A stretch of DNA of 64,000 nt from Mycolicibacterium bacteremicum (GTDB lineage: Bacteria; Actinomycetota; Actinomycetes; Mycobacteriales; Mycobacteriaceae). Every line of letters begins with the position of its first letter. Position 1 is the first letter of the stretch. Made by a program: the position numbers and the translations under genes. The notes beneath the pieces are model-generated. The model was not told the DNA's origin. It saw only the letters and a list, made by a program, of their open reading frames with translations, and made no database searches. Below are positions 33,564 through 41,637 of the stretch, in pieces. Location of the stretch: NCBI RefSeq assembly GCF_943913955.1, contig NZ_CALUAE010000014.1, positions 1-64,000 on the forward strand. Reading direction: 5' to 3'.

Positions 33564-34361
33564 CTACTTCGCTTTCCAGACCGGCTCACGCTTCTGCGCG
33601 AAAGCCAACGGTCCCTCTTGTGCGTCTTCGGTCTTGAGAAGGGTGGCGAACTCGCCGAACGTCTGCTTCCAGAACGGTTCGTCGGCGGCGACGACGCCGT
33701 CGATGGCGCCGTAGGACACCCGCTTGCTCGCCCGGACGGCCAACGGCGCGTTGACCGCAATGCGTTCGGCCAGTTCCAGCGCCGCGTCGACGACAGTGCC
33801 GTCCGGCACCACCTTGTTGATCAGGCCCCACTTGAGCGCATCCGCCGAGGACAGCGGCTCCCCGGTGTACACCAGTTCCAGGGCCAGCTTCTGCGGCAGC
33901 TGCTGCACGATGCGGAACACCCCGCCCGCACCGGCGATCAGGCCCCGCTTCACCTCGGGCAGCCCGAACTTCGCGCGCTCCTCGGCGACCACGAGGTCGC
34001 TGGCCAGCGCCAGTTCGGTACCGCCACCGAGCGCGGTGCCGTTGACCGCGGCGATGGTCGGCTTGTCCACGAAATGCCGCACGTAACCGGCGAATCCCCA
34101 TTCCGGATGCTCGGGGTGGAACAGGTTCTCCCCGCGCGAGATGGCCTTCAGATCGGCACCGGCACAGAAGGACTTGTCCCCCGAACCGGTCAGCACGATG
34201 GCCCGCACCTCCGGATCGTCCTGCGCTGCCTGCAGCGCGTCGCCGACGCCGATGGACACCGACGCGTTGACGGCGTTGCGGGCCTCGGGCCGGTTGATCG
34301 TGATGATCAGGACATTGCCACGCTTCTCGGTGAGCGCTCCGGGCGCTGCCTCGTCGCTCAC
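33564..34361 (-). CDS. Enoyl-CoA hydratase (crotonase)
   Basis: 265 residues. Both catalytic glutamates are present: GGGTELALASD and LPEVKRGLIAGAGG. Oxyanion-hole segment is DKSFCAGADLKA. It hydrates trans-2-enoyl-CoA to 3-hydroxyacyl-CoA. The GTG overlaps the thiolase stop by 4 nt. In the same operon are a thiolase upstream and an acyl-CoA dehydrogenase downstream; a 3-hydroxyacyl-CoA dehydrogenase is absent and must be supplied from elsewhere. Confidence 0.9.
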   Translation of the reverse strand: MSDEAAPGALTEKRGNVLIITINRPEARNAVNASVSIGVGDALQAAQDDPEVRAIVLTGSGDKSFCAGADLKAISRGENLFHPEHPEWGFAGYVRHFVDKPTIAAVNGTALGGGTELALASDLVVAEERAKFGLPEVKRGLIAGAGGVFRIVQQLPQKLALELVYTGEPLSSADALKWGLINKVVPDGTVVDAALELAERIAVNAPLAVRASKRVSYGAIDGVVAADEPFWKQTFGEFATLLKTEDAQEGPLAFAQKREPVWKAK

Positions 34362-35506
34362 AGCAGTTCCAGGATGGTCGCGTTGGCCTGGCCGCCGCCT
34401 TCACACATGGTCTGCAGGCCGTACTGAATGTTGTTGTCCCGCATGTGGTAGAGCAGCGTGGTCAGGATCCGTGCGCCCGAGCCGCCGAGCGGGTGACCCA
34501 GCGCGATGGCGCCACCATTGGGGTTGAGCTTGCTCTCGTCGGCGCCGATATCCTTCAGCCACGCCATCGGCACCGGGGCGAAGGCTTCGTTGACCTCGAA
34601 CACACCGATCTGGTCGACATTCAGGCCGGACTTGGCCAGTGCCTTCTGGGTGGCCGGGATCGGCGCGGTCAGCATGATGACCGGGTCCGCACCCGCGAGC
34701 ACCGCGGTGTGCACCTTGGCGATCGGCGTGAGGCCCAATTCTTTTGCTTTCTCGGCCGAGGTGATCAGCAGCGCCGCCGAGCCGTCGGAGATCTGGCTGG
34801 AGTTACCGGCGTGGATCACACCGTCCTCCCGGAAGGCGGGCTTGATGCCGGCCATGGACTCCACGGTGCCGCCGCGGCGGATGCCGCCGTCCTCCAAAAC
34901 GACGTTGCCATCCTGGTCCTTGATGCCCACGATCTGGTCCTTGAACGCACCGGAATCCTGTGCGGCGGCGGCCTTCTCGTGCGAGCGCAGGGAGAACTCG
35001 TCGAGCTCGGTACGCGAGAGGCCCCACTGCTCGGCGATCATCTCGGCGCCGATGCCCTGGTTGGGGATCTTGTGGTCGTAGCGGCCCAGGAAGGCCTCCG
35101 GGTACGGGTGCCCGCCGTTGGCCAGCGAGGAGCCCATCGGGGTGCGCGACATCGACTCGACGCCACCGGCGACGACGACGTCGTAGTGGCCCGCGACCAC
35201 ACCGGCGACGGCGAAGTGCAGCGACTGCTGGCTGGAGCCGCACTGGCGGTCCACGGTCACGCCGGGCACGGTCTCGGGCCAGCCGGCGGTCAGCACGGCG
35301 GTGCGGGCGATGTCGAGTGCCTGCTCACCGGCCTGCATGACGGTGCCCCAGATGACATCGTCGACCAGTCCCGGGTCGATGCCGGCGCGCTGCACCAGCC
35401 CGTTGAGCACCTGGGCCGACAGCTCGGCGGGGTGCACACCGGACAGCGCGCCGTTGCGCTTGCCGACTGGTGAGCGAACTGCTTCGACGATGACCGCTTC
35501 AGCCAT
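34358..35506 (-). CDS. Acetyl-CoA acyltransferase (thiolase, FadA)
   Basis: 382 residues. Nucleophilic C89 (VDRQCGSSQQS), the NEAF motif (EVNEAFAPV), catalytic His in ALGHPLGGSG and the second Cys in MCEGGGQAN. The AFAPVPMAW sequence and QxxxD loop are like the FadA6/SCP2-type thiolases of sterol and branched-chain catabolism rather than biosynthetic acetyl-CoA acetyltransferases. First gene of the operon, divergent from a FadR-type regulator across a 224-bp gap with several palindromes. Confidence 0.9.
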   Translation of the reverse strand: MAEAVIVEAVRSPVGKRNGALSGVHPAELSAQVLNGLVQRAGIDPGLVDDVIWGTVMQAGEQALDIARTAVLTAGWPETVPGVTVDRQCGSSQQSLHFAVAGVVAGHYDVVVAGGVESMSRTPMGSSLANGGHPYPEAFLGRYDHKIPNQGIGAEMIAEQWGLSRTELDEFSLRSHEKAAAAQDSGAFKDQIVGIKDQDGNVVLEDGGIRRGGTVESMAGIKPAFREDGVIHAGNSSQISDGSAALLITSAEKAKELGLTPIAKVHTAVLAGADPVIMLTAPIPATQKALAKSGLNVDQIGVFEVNEAFAPVPMAWLKDIGADESKLNPNGGAIALGHPLGGSGARILTTLLYHMRDNNIQYGLQTMCEGGGQANATILELL

Positions 35507-35559
35507 GAACTTCTCCTTCGAAGGTGGTAGGCGCTCGTGTATGGACGAACTTAAAATCG

Positions 35560-35599
35560 AACCTAGAACAGAAGGTTTACTAGGTCAACCTACTGGTTG
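35560..35599. promoter_or_regulatory. Palindrome cluster upstream of the thiolase operon
   Basis: Three overlapping or adjacent symmetrical sites: AACCT-N8-AGGTT (35560-35577), TAGGTCAACCTA (35581-35592, perfect) and CAACC-TACT-GGTTG (35586-35599). They share the ACCT/AGGT half site. They lie 54-93 bp before the thiolase start and in front of a divergent FadR-type gene, so they are likely its operators. Confidence 0.5.
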
Positions 35600-35730
35600 G
35601 TAGAGCGTCCGCGACACCCGCGTACCGCCCAGGTACACAGGTCTGGCCACGCAGATGAACATCAGGTGTCCGACTACATGGTTTACTGAGTTGAATACCT
35701 GTTCGCACGTTAGCCCAGAGGAGCCGCACC

Positions 35731-36528
35731 GTGGCCGGCAGTACCCCGCTCTCTCCGATGATCGGCCCGAATGCCGTGCCGTCGGTGGCCGGGGCGCCCA
35801 TCCGCTCGCCGAAGACGGCCGAACTGGTCGCCGGGACGTTGCGCCGGATGGTGGTCGACGGCCAGCTCAAGGAGGGCGATTTCCTGCCCAACGAGGCCGA
35901 GCTGATGGCCCACTTCGGCGTCAGCCGGCCCACGCTGCGGGAAGCGGTGCGGGTACTGGAATCCGAACGGCTGGTCGAGGTGCGACGCGGCTCGCGCACC
36001 GGTGCCCGGGTGCGGGTGCCCGGCCCCGAGATCGTCGCGCGCCCGGCCGGTCTGTTGCTGGAGCTCTCCGGCGCCACCATCGCCGATGTGATGACCGCGC
36101 GGGCGGGCATCGAGCCGATGGCCGTGCGGTTGCTCACCGAATCCGGCAACACCGCCGCGTTCGACGAACTGGACACGATGCTCGCCGACTACGTCCCCTC
36201 CGGCCGCGAGACCGGCCGGATGGCGGAAACCTCGGGCGACTTCCACCAGCGGGTGGTGGAGCTGTCCGGCAACGCGACGCTGACCATCATGGCCGGCATG
36301 CTGCACGAGATCACGGTGCGCCACACCGCGCTCGCGATGAAGGAGAACCGGCCGCTCTCCAAGTCCGACTACGACCTGCTGATGCGCTCCTACAAGCGGC
36401 TGATGACGCTGATGCGCTCCGGCGACGGCGAGGCCGCCGAGGCGCATTGGCGCAAGCACCTCGACACCGCACGCGAACTACTGTTGAAGGGCATCGAGAC
36501 CGTCAAGGTCCGCGACGTCATGGGGTGA
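35731..36528 (+). CDS. FadR-subfamily GntR regulator
   Basis: 265 residues from a GTG with a GAGGAG leader. The N-terminal 25 residues are Pro/Ala-rich. The winged HTH spans about 30-95 (LVAGTLRRMVVDGQLKEGDFLPNEAELMAHFGVSRPTLREAVRVLESERLVEVRRGSRTG). The FCD effector domain spans about 115-250, with metal-binding-type His/Asp positions (FHQRV, HEITVRHTA). It should sense an acyl-CoA or carboxylate and repress the divergent thiolase-hydratase-dehydrogenase operon. Confidence 0.9.
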   Translation: MAGSTPLSPMIGPNAVPSVAGAPIRSPKTAELVAGTLRRMVVDGQLKEGDFLPNEAELMAHFGVSRPTLREAVRVLESERLVEVRRGSRTGARVRVPGPEIVARPAGLLLELSGATIADVMTARAGIEPMAVRLLTESGNTAAFDELDTMLADYVPSGRETGRMAETSGDFHQRVVELSGNATLTIMAGMLHEITVRHTALAMKENRPLSKSDYDLLMRSYKRLMTLMRSGDGEAAEAHWRKHLDTARELLLKGIETVKVRDVMG

Positions 36529-36568
36529 GGAGCTTGCGGATCACCCCCGACGTGATGGGCTAGCCGCT

Positions 36569-36623
36569 GACTCTGCACTCAGGGCGTCAGCCACTCGCAC
36601 TTTCCCGCCCTGGACGCAGAGTC
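36569..36623. repeat. 55-bp hairpin repeat, copy C
   Basis: Same length and outer stem (gactctgc/gcagagtc) as copies A and B 34 kb away. The unpaired segment gccactcgcacttt is unchanged, although the stems have drifted with compensating changes (aggg-c.../...gccct). Its left part contains the stop codon and last codons of the DUF3556 gene. Confidence 0.8.
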
Positions 36624-38350
36624 GGTGAGGTGACGACGTCGTACACCGGCACCGTGTCATCCCACGGCTGGCGGGTCACCATATCGGCAACCTTGACGTA
36701 CCCGCGCTCGAACTCCCCGGTCGCGGCATCGACGAGGCGGTACTGCTGGGTCTGCCGGTGAATCGGTTGGGCGTCGAGCATGACGATGCGCACCTCGCCG
36801 GGCTCGAAATGGCAGCGCGCCTGCAGTGCGGCGACCAACTGCTCGTTGCTCATGTGCCCGTCACCGAAGTTCCAGCCGATGGCGGTCGACACGATCCGTT
36901 CACCGTCGGTCAGCGTGTAGTCGTCCTCGTTGTGCCCGGCCATCGCGCGGTGGGCGAGGGTGAACAGCGCGCGGCCGTGGGTGTTGAAGGACCGGAACGC
37001 ATATCCCATGTACATCGGGATCTGCGCGGCTTCCTTGCTGCCGTAGAACTTCTCCAACTGGGCCGCTGGCATGCTGGCGATCGCGACGATGCCCGCGGCG
37101 ATCTTCGCGTCGGCCGACGGCTTGATGCACCACAGCGAGGTGTCCCAGTTACCGGCGTAGTACCGCATACCCGGCAGGAAGGACACCTTGCGCGGGAACA
37201 GGTTTCCCACGAGGACGGTGCCGGCGACGACCGCGAACAGCAGGATCGGCCATGGGCTGTTCAGGTCGCCCAGCCCGATCGGCGCCTGCCCGACGAACAG
37301 GGTCAGCACGCTGAACATCATGAAGACGTTCCACTCCAGCGGCACCCCCATCGGGATGGAACTCAGGATGCCGAAATGGAAGATGAGCATGATGACCGCG
37401 GCCACCGCCCCGGCCACCCCGCCGTGGCTGAAGAACAGCACCAGCGGGACCAGACCCTCGACGGCGGTGGAGAAGTGCCCGATGAACCGCGAGCGCCATC
37501 CGGGCCGCAGATCGTCGGGGAAGTGCTCGAAGAACTTCCGTTTGATCGCCGGCGACCGGAAGATCGGGTTGTTGCTCATCATCGTCGAGATGACGAATGG
37601 GAAGTGCTTGTTCAGCTTCGATGTCGCCGCGCCCAGCCAGATGACGAGGCAGACCAGCTTGGCCGCGATGATGATGTCGGCGCCACTGAACAGGAAGCAG
37701 AAGGCCAGCGACCCGTACACCTCGCCGCGGGCGGCCAGGAAGATCACCTTGTCGCGCAGCCCGGCCAGCGCCAGCAACCCCAGGATCGTGGCGGTCTGCC
37801 AGACCGGCAGCACACCGACGTCGGTGCCCAGTTCCGGGATGGGCCCGGTGCCCTGGGAGAACAGGGCGACGACGAGCATGACCAGCAGCGCGCCGTAGAG
37901 CACGACGTCGACGGGTCCGCGGCCGTCCCCCTTGGTCAGCGGGATGCGGTGGGGCCACGGCGGCAGCCGGATGGTGCCGGGACGCAACCAGTACAGGATG
38001 GATCCCATCGGCGGGAAGAAGCGGTTGTTCAGTGGCCCGAAGCCACAGCCGAAGCCGACGACCTCGAACAGCATCGTGTAGAAGACGACCTTCTGGTACA
38101 GGATCGGCTCGGCGTACCAGGAGGTCACGTCGGTGAATCCACCGAGGCCGTCGGTCGTGGCGAGCACCAGCACCCAGGCGACCAGGATGTAGGCGAGGAT
38201 CTTGAGGACGTAGAACAGGTGCAGGGCGACCGGCGTGCCGAAGCCGACCTCGGCCCAGTGCCGCGCCATCGGGACGATCCGCTCGGCGCGGCTGCCCTTG
38301 CTCCATTCCTCGAAATCGATCACCGGAGTGTTCTGCTTCAGGAATCCCAT
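36587..38350 (-). CDS. DUF3556 multi-spanning membrane protein
   Basis: 587 residues. About ten membrane helices lie between residues 40 and 375. The C-terminal 200 residues are soluble (SLWCIKPSADAKI, FRSFNTHGRALFTLAHRAMAG, VYDVVTSPTLRPG). The family is actinobacterial and uncharacterised; His- and Arg-rich loops (KFFEHFPDDLRPGWRSRFIGHFSTAVEG) suggest an enzyme-like membrane domain. A perfect KstR-type box 12 bp before the ATG suggests induction by cholesterol catabolites (inference). The last codons are written within a 55-bp hairpin repeat. Confidence 0.82.
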   Translation of the reverse strand: MGFLKQNTPVIDFEEWSKGSRAERIVPMARHWAEVGFGTPVALHLFYVLKILAYILVAWVLVLATTDGLGGFTDVTSWYAEPILYQKVVFYTMLFEVVGFGCGFGPLNNRFFPPMGSILYWLRPGTIRLPPWPHRIPLTKGDGRGPVDVVLYGALLVMLVVALFSQGTGPIPELGTDVGVLPVWQTATILGLLALAGLRDKVIFLAARGEVYGSLAFCFLFSGADIIIAAKLVCLVIWLGAATSKLNKHFPFVISTMMSNNPIFRSPAIKRKFFEHFPDDLRPGWRSRFIGHFSTAVEGLVPLVLFFSHGGVAGAVAAVIMLIFHFGILSSIPMGVPLEWNVFMMFSVLTLFVGQAPIGLGDLNSPWPILLFAVVAGTVLVGNLFPRKVSFLPGMRYYAGNWDTSLWCIKPSADAKIAAGIVAIASMPAAQLEKFYGSKEAAQIPMYMGYAFRSFNTHGRALFTLAHRAMAGHNEDDYTLTDGERIVSTAIGWNFGDGHMSNEQLVAALQARCHFEPGEVRIVMLDAQPIHRQTQQYRLVDAATGEFERGYVKVADMVTRQPWDDTVPVYDVVTSPTLRPGRESASG

Positions 38351-38361
38351 GCCGGTCAGAT

Positions 38362-38375
38362 TAGAACGTGTTCTA
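38362..38375. promoter_or_regulatory. KstR-type operator
   Basis: TAGAACGTGTTCTA fits the published KstR consensus tnnAACnnGTTnnA at every fixed position and is a perfect palindrome apart from the central GT; it extends to 16 bp (ttagaacgtgttctaa, 38361-38376). It lies just before the DUF3556 start. Confidence 0.65.
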
Positions 38376-38392
38376 AGTCCCCTTGCGCGAAC

Positions 38393-38439
38393 AGACGCAA
38401 AACTGTCGGATTTGCGTCGAAATCTGCAGTTTTGCGTCT
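38393..38439. terminator. Hairpin downstream of the DoxX gene
   Basis: agacgcaaaactg (38393-38405) and cagttttgcgtct (38427-38439) are exact complements around a 21-nt loop. It separates the doxX-like gene from the DUF3556 transcription unit, both on the minus strand. Confidence 0.65.
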
Positions 38440-38452
38440 CCTCGCGGGAGTA

Positions 38453-38959
38453 CTACGACGTCTTGGCCGGCGGCCGGAAGAAGATGAGCAGCTGCCCGAT
38501 ACCGCCGGCCAGGCCCAGCCCGACCGCGATGGCCAGCCCGCTCCACCCCGACAGCCAGTTGGCCCCGGGGAACAGCAGGTGATCCAGGCTGTAGCGGCCC
38601 GGCCCCGTCCCGGCGATGGCCACCGCGGTGACCGCCAGGATCAGGTTGTACTCCCAGCCCTCCTTGACGATGAAGAACCCGTTGTGCCGGTGCACCGTCC
38701 ACGCCGCAACGAGCATCAGGGCGACGAACCCGGCCGCCGGGATCGGGGTCAGCAGGCCGAGCGCCAGCCCGACGCCCGCGGCGATCTCGGTGCCGGCCGC
38801 CACCCGGGCGTGGAACAGGCCCGGCTTCATGCCGATGCTGTCGAACCAGCCGGCGGTGCCCGGTATCCGGCCGCCACCGAAGAACTTGTTGTAGCCGTGG
38901 GCGGCCATGGTCAGGCCGAGTACGACCCGCAGGACGAGGAGCGCTGTATCGGAAGCCAC
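38453..38959 (-). CDS. DoxX family membrane protein
   Basis: 168 residues from a GTG (MASDTALLVLRVVLGLTMAAHG). Four membrane segments with DoxX features: G-x-x-K-F after TM1 (HGYNKFFGGG), WFDSIGMKPG, and ILAVTAVAIAGTGPGRYSLDHLL. DoxX-type proteins take part in thiosulfate or quinol-linked redox systems and in mycobacterial oxidative stress complexes; the exact role here is open. It lies 22 bp downstream of the SDR gene, so the two may be co-transcribed. Confidence 0.85.
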   Translation of the reverse strand: MASDTALLVLRVVLGLTMAAHGYNKFFGGGRIPGTAGWFDSIGMKPGLFHARVAAGTEIAAGVGLALGLLTPIPAAGFVALMLVAAWTVHRHNGFFIVKEGWEYNLILAVTAVAIAGTGPGRYSLDHLLFPGANWLSGWSGLAIAVGLGLAGGIGQLLIFFRPPAKTS

Positions 38960-38981
38960 GTGACAGAATCTAGGCCATCTG

Positions 38982-39731
38982 TCACGTCGCTGCCCACCCC
39001 CCATCCACGCTGAGCACCGCACCGTGGATGTTGGCAGCCTCCTCGGAGGCCAGGAACAGCACCGCTGCGGCGATCTCTTCGGGAGTGCTCATCCGCCGAG
39101 ACGGGATGCGGGCCAGCACCGGAGCGACGTGGTCGGCGGACTCGGCGGCGCGTTCGGTGGCGATCGGCCCGGGCGCCACTGCGTTGACGCGCACCCCGGC
39201 GGGCCCGTACTCGGCGGCCCAGGATTTGGTGAGCGAGTGCACCGCGGCCTTGGTCGAGTTGTACAGCGCCGATTTGTCGCCGCCGATCAGACCGGTGATC
39301 GATCCGATGTTGACGATCGCGCCGTGGCCGCGTTGCGCCATCCCGGGCGCCAGCTCCCCGGTGAGCAGGAACGGGCCGATGACGTTGGCGTGGTAAGACG
39401 CCAGCAGGGTCGCCTCCGAGATCTCCTCGGTGGGCTCCGGGGTGGACCAGATACCGGCATTGTTGACCAGGATGTCGACCTGCCCGGCCTGCGCGGCCAG
39501 CTCCCGCACCGCGCGCTCCCCCGCTGCCAGGTCGGCGGCGATGAAACTCGCGGTGCCGCCCGCGGCGCGGATGTCGGCGATGACGGCCGCACCCCGCTCG
39601 GCGTTGCGGCCGGTGACGATGACGTGCGCTCCCTCGGCGGCCAGGGCGTGCGCGATGGCGACGCCGAGACCTCCGGTGGAGCCGGTGACCAGTGCTGTAC
39701 TACCTGCGAACCGCGTAATGTTTGGACTCAT
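38982..39731 (-). CDS. SDR family oxidoreductase, TetR-linked
   Basis: 249 residues. TGSTGGLG cofactor motif (17-24), Arg in VTGRNAERG indicating NADP, NNAGIW, catalytic Ser in NIGSITG, YNSTKAA with Tyr and Lys, and the C-terminal SVDGGW. A classical short-chain dehydrogenase with unknown substrate. Its ATG is inside a perfect 16-bp palindrome that is repeated on the start codon of the divergent TetR gene, so its expression is almost certainly under that repressor. Confidence 0.88.
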   Translation of the reverse strand: MSPNITRFAGSTALVTGSTGGLGVAIAHALAAEGAHVIVTGRNAERGAAVIADIRAAGGTASFIAADLAAGERAVRELAAQAGQVDILVNNAGIWSTPEPTEEISEATLLASYHANVIGPFLLTGELAPGMAQRGHGAIVNIGSITGLIGGDKSALYNSTKAAVHSLTKSWAAEYGPAGVRVNAVAPGPIATERAAESADHVAPVLARIPSRRMSTPEEIAAAVLFLASEEAANIHGAVLSVDGGWAAT

Positions 39732-39738
39732 GAGTCCA
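39723..39738. promoter_or_regulatory. Operator-like palindrome 1 (SDR start)
   Basis: TGGACTCATGAGTCCA is its own reverse complement and contains the SDR start codon. Confidence 0.7.
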
Positions 39739-39755
39739 TATGTAGGCCGATAAAA

Positions 39756-40370
39756 ATGGACCTGCAAGTCCAAAAGCTGACCCAAAAGGGCGCGGCCACC
39801 CGGCAGCGCATCGTCGAGGGTGCCGCCGCCCTGATCCGCGAGCGCGGTATCGCGGCGACCACCCTTGATGACATCCGGGCCCGCACCGCCACGTCCAAGA
39901 GCCAGCTGTTCCACTACTTCCCCGACGGCAAGGAGCAGCTGCTGCTGGAGGTGGCCCGCTACGAGGCCGAGCAGGTCCTGTCGGACCAACAGCCACATCT
40001 GGGGGCGCTGAACTCCTGGGCCGCCTGGGGGCGCTGGCGCGACGCCGTCGTCGACCGGTATCGCCGGCAGGGGCAGAGCTGTCCGCTGAGCACACTGATG
40101 TCCGAGATCGGCCGGAGCACACCGGGAGCGCAGGCCGTCACGGAATCGTTGATGCGCCGCTGGCACGGCGAGATCACCGCGGGCGTGCGCGCCATGCAGG
40201 ATCAGGACAAGGTCGACGGGCGCGTCGACGCCGACCGGGTCGCCGCGGCGCTGCTGGCCGGCGTCCAGGGCGGTGTCGGAATCCTGATCGCCACCGGCGA
40301 TATCAGCTATCTGGAGGCCGCACTCGATATCGGCATCCGCAACCTGCGATTTGTGGCGCCGCACCCGTAA
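39756..40370 (+). CDS. TetR family regulator of the SDR gene
   Basis: 204 residues. HTH at about 12-58 (ATRQRIVEGAAALIRERGIAATTLDDIRARTATSKSQLFHYFPDGKEQLLLEV). The C-terminal domain resembles the YxaF/LmrA group (GQSCPLSTLMSEIGRS, LLAGVQGGVGILIATGDISYLEAALD). The repressor gene begins within one of two identical-type palindromes. It likely represses itself and the divergent SDR-DoxX genes; the ligand is unknown. Confidence 0.9.
   Translation: MDLQVQKLTQKGAATRQRIVEGAAALIRERGIAATTLDDIRARTATSKSQLFHYFPDGKEQLLLEVARYEAEQVLSDQQPHLGALNSWAAWGRWRDAVVDRYRRQGQSCPLSTLMSEIGRSTPGAQAVTESLMRRWHGEITAGVRAMQDQDKVDGRVDADRVAAALLAGVQGGVGILIATGDISYLEAALDIGIRNLRFVAPHP
39757..39772. promoter_or_regulatory. Operator-like palindrome 2 (TetR start)
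   Basis: TGGACctgcaaGTCCA has the same TGGAC/GTCCA half sites and the same 16-bp length as palindrome 1, 34 bp away; it begins inside the TetR start codon (ATG 39756-39758). Confidence 0.65.
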
Positions 40371-40381
40371 TCATTACGGGT
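40363..40381. repeat. 19-bp palindrome over the TetR stop codon
   Basis: ACCCGTAAT-C-ATTACGGGT, perfect 9-bp arms with a one-base centre; the TAA stop (40368-40370) is in the left arm. The loop is too tight for a simple RNA hairpin unless inner pairs open. It may be a weak terminator between convergent genes or a protein site. Confidence 0.5.
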
Positions 40382-40394
40382 AGGACTCCTCACA

Positions 40395-41633
40395 TCACGA
40401 GAGGGCGGACGCCAGCCGGTCCAGATACTCGTCGATGTCGCCGATCGCCGACTCGGCGGCGAACACGCTGACCGACACGGCATCACCGACACCGGTGACA
40501 CAGTGCGTCAGTCCCACCATCGGGGACAGCCCGGGGAATGCCGCGGCCATCCGCACCGGCCTACCGCCGAACGCGAAGTCGGCGGCGCCGCAGTTGACGC
40601 TGGAGACCACGGTGTTCCCGGTGACCGCCGCCGGGCGCACCGACGGATCGAATTGGCTTGTCCCCCATCGCAACAACGGGGCGGGCGTGGCCGCGAAGGC
40701 ACGTTCGGAGGCCCGCATCGACGGGTGTGCGGCGCGGGCGCGCCGGTCGGCGAGCTCGCCCGCGATCGCCTCCCGCCGCTGCGGCGTCGCCAGGTCGGGG
40801 CGCAGGTCGATGCCGACCGTGCCGAAATGGTTGTAGGCGCGACGGGGCCCGGCCTTGGCCATGGTGACCTCGGCGCCCAGGGTGGCGATGTCCTCGCCCA
40901 GGGCGGTCAGGTGCTCCCCCAGCGCCGCCGAGATCGCCGCCAGTGCGCTCACCGTCACCGTCGCCCCGGCCAGCTGTGCTCTGGGCAGCACCAGGGCCCG
41001 CATGCTGCGCACCCCGCGCGGTTCGGCGTTGGTGCGCAGCGCCGGGCGGGGCGCTGCCGCCGCCGGTACCCGCCCGGCCTCGGTGTCGGCCACCAGTTGC
41101 CGGTGCGCGCGGGCGGCTTGCACACCACGCCAGACCAGCATCGCGGGGTTGCTGTACATCGGTTCGATCGGTTCCACCGTGGCGGCGCGGCCGAACATCA
41201 CGGCGGCCGGACCGCAGGTGCGTCCGCCGCCACCGAGGGCGTGGGTGATCTGCAGGACCGCGACCGTGGCCGCGCCCGCCACCCCAGGGACTCCGTGCAC
41301 GCCCGGGAAAAGGTGTACGCGCCAGGGCATCTCACGGGCATCGAGCTGATGGTCGACCAGTCCCGCCACCGCGTCGAGGCAGTCGAGCCAACCGGAGGAC
41401 GGATACGTGCGGAACCGGTCGGGGCCCACCGTGGCGGGCACCCAGTGCGGATAGTCCCACCGGGAGTCGTCGCGGATGCGCCGGCACAGGTCGGGGCTGC
41501 GGCGCGCATTCGTGATCAGTTCGGTCACCGCGGCGTCCAGATCGTGCGGCACCCCGTCGAAGGCGTACAGCAGGAAGGTGTCGTTGGGCATCGTGGCCGA
41601 CATCCAGAACATCTGGGCGTCAGCCGCGGTCAT
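40395..41633 (-). CDS. Wax ester synthase/DGAT-like protein with degenerate active site
   Basis: 412 residues. N-terminal TAADAQMFWMSATMPNDTFLLYAFDG and the C-terminal FDPSVRPAAVTGNTVVSSVNCGAADFAFGG region fit WS/DGAT acyltransferases. The HHxxxDG motif reads T130-H131-A-L-G-G135-G136: the first His and the Asp are lost, the second (catalytic) His is kept. Activity may be altered or absent. It starts 4 nt after the hydrolase gene and is the last gene of the mce operon, which ties it to lipid handled by the Mce transporter. Confidence 0.75.
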   Translation of the reverse strand: MTAADAQMFWMSATMPNDTFLLYAFDGVPHDLDAAVTELITNARRSPDLCRRIRDDSRWDYPHWVPATVGPDRFRTYPSSGWLDCLDAVAGLVDHQLDAREMPWRVHLFPGVHGVPGVAGAATVAVLQITHALGGGGRTCGPAAVMFGRAATVEPIEPMYSNPAMLVWRGVQAARAHRQLVADTEAGRVPAAAAPRPALRTNAEPRGVRSMRALVLPRAQLAGATVTVSALAAISAALGEHLTALGEDIATLGAEVTMAKAGPRRAYNHFGTVGIDLRPDLATPQRREAIAGELADRRARAAHPSMRASERAFAATPAPLLRWGTSQFDPSVRPAAVTGNTVVSSVNCGAADFAFGGRPVRMAAAFPGLSPMVGLTHCVTGVGDAVSVSVFAAESAIGDIDEYLDRLASALS

Positions 41634-41637
41634 CCGG

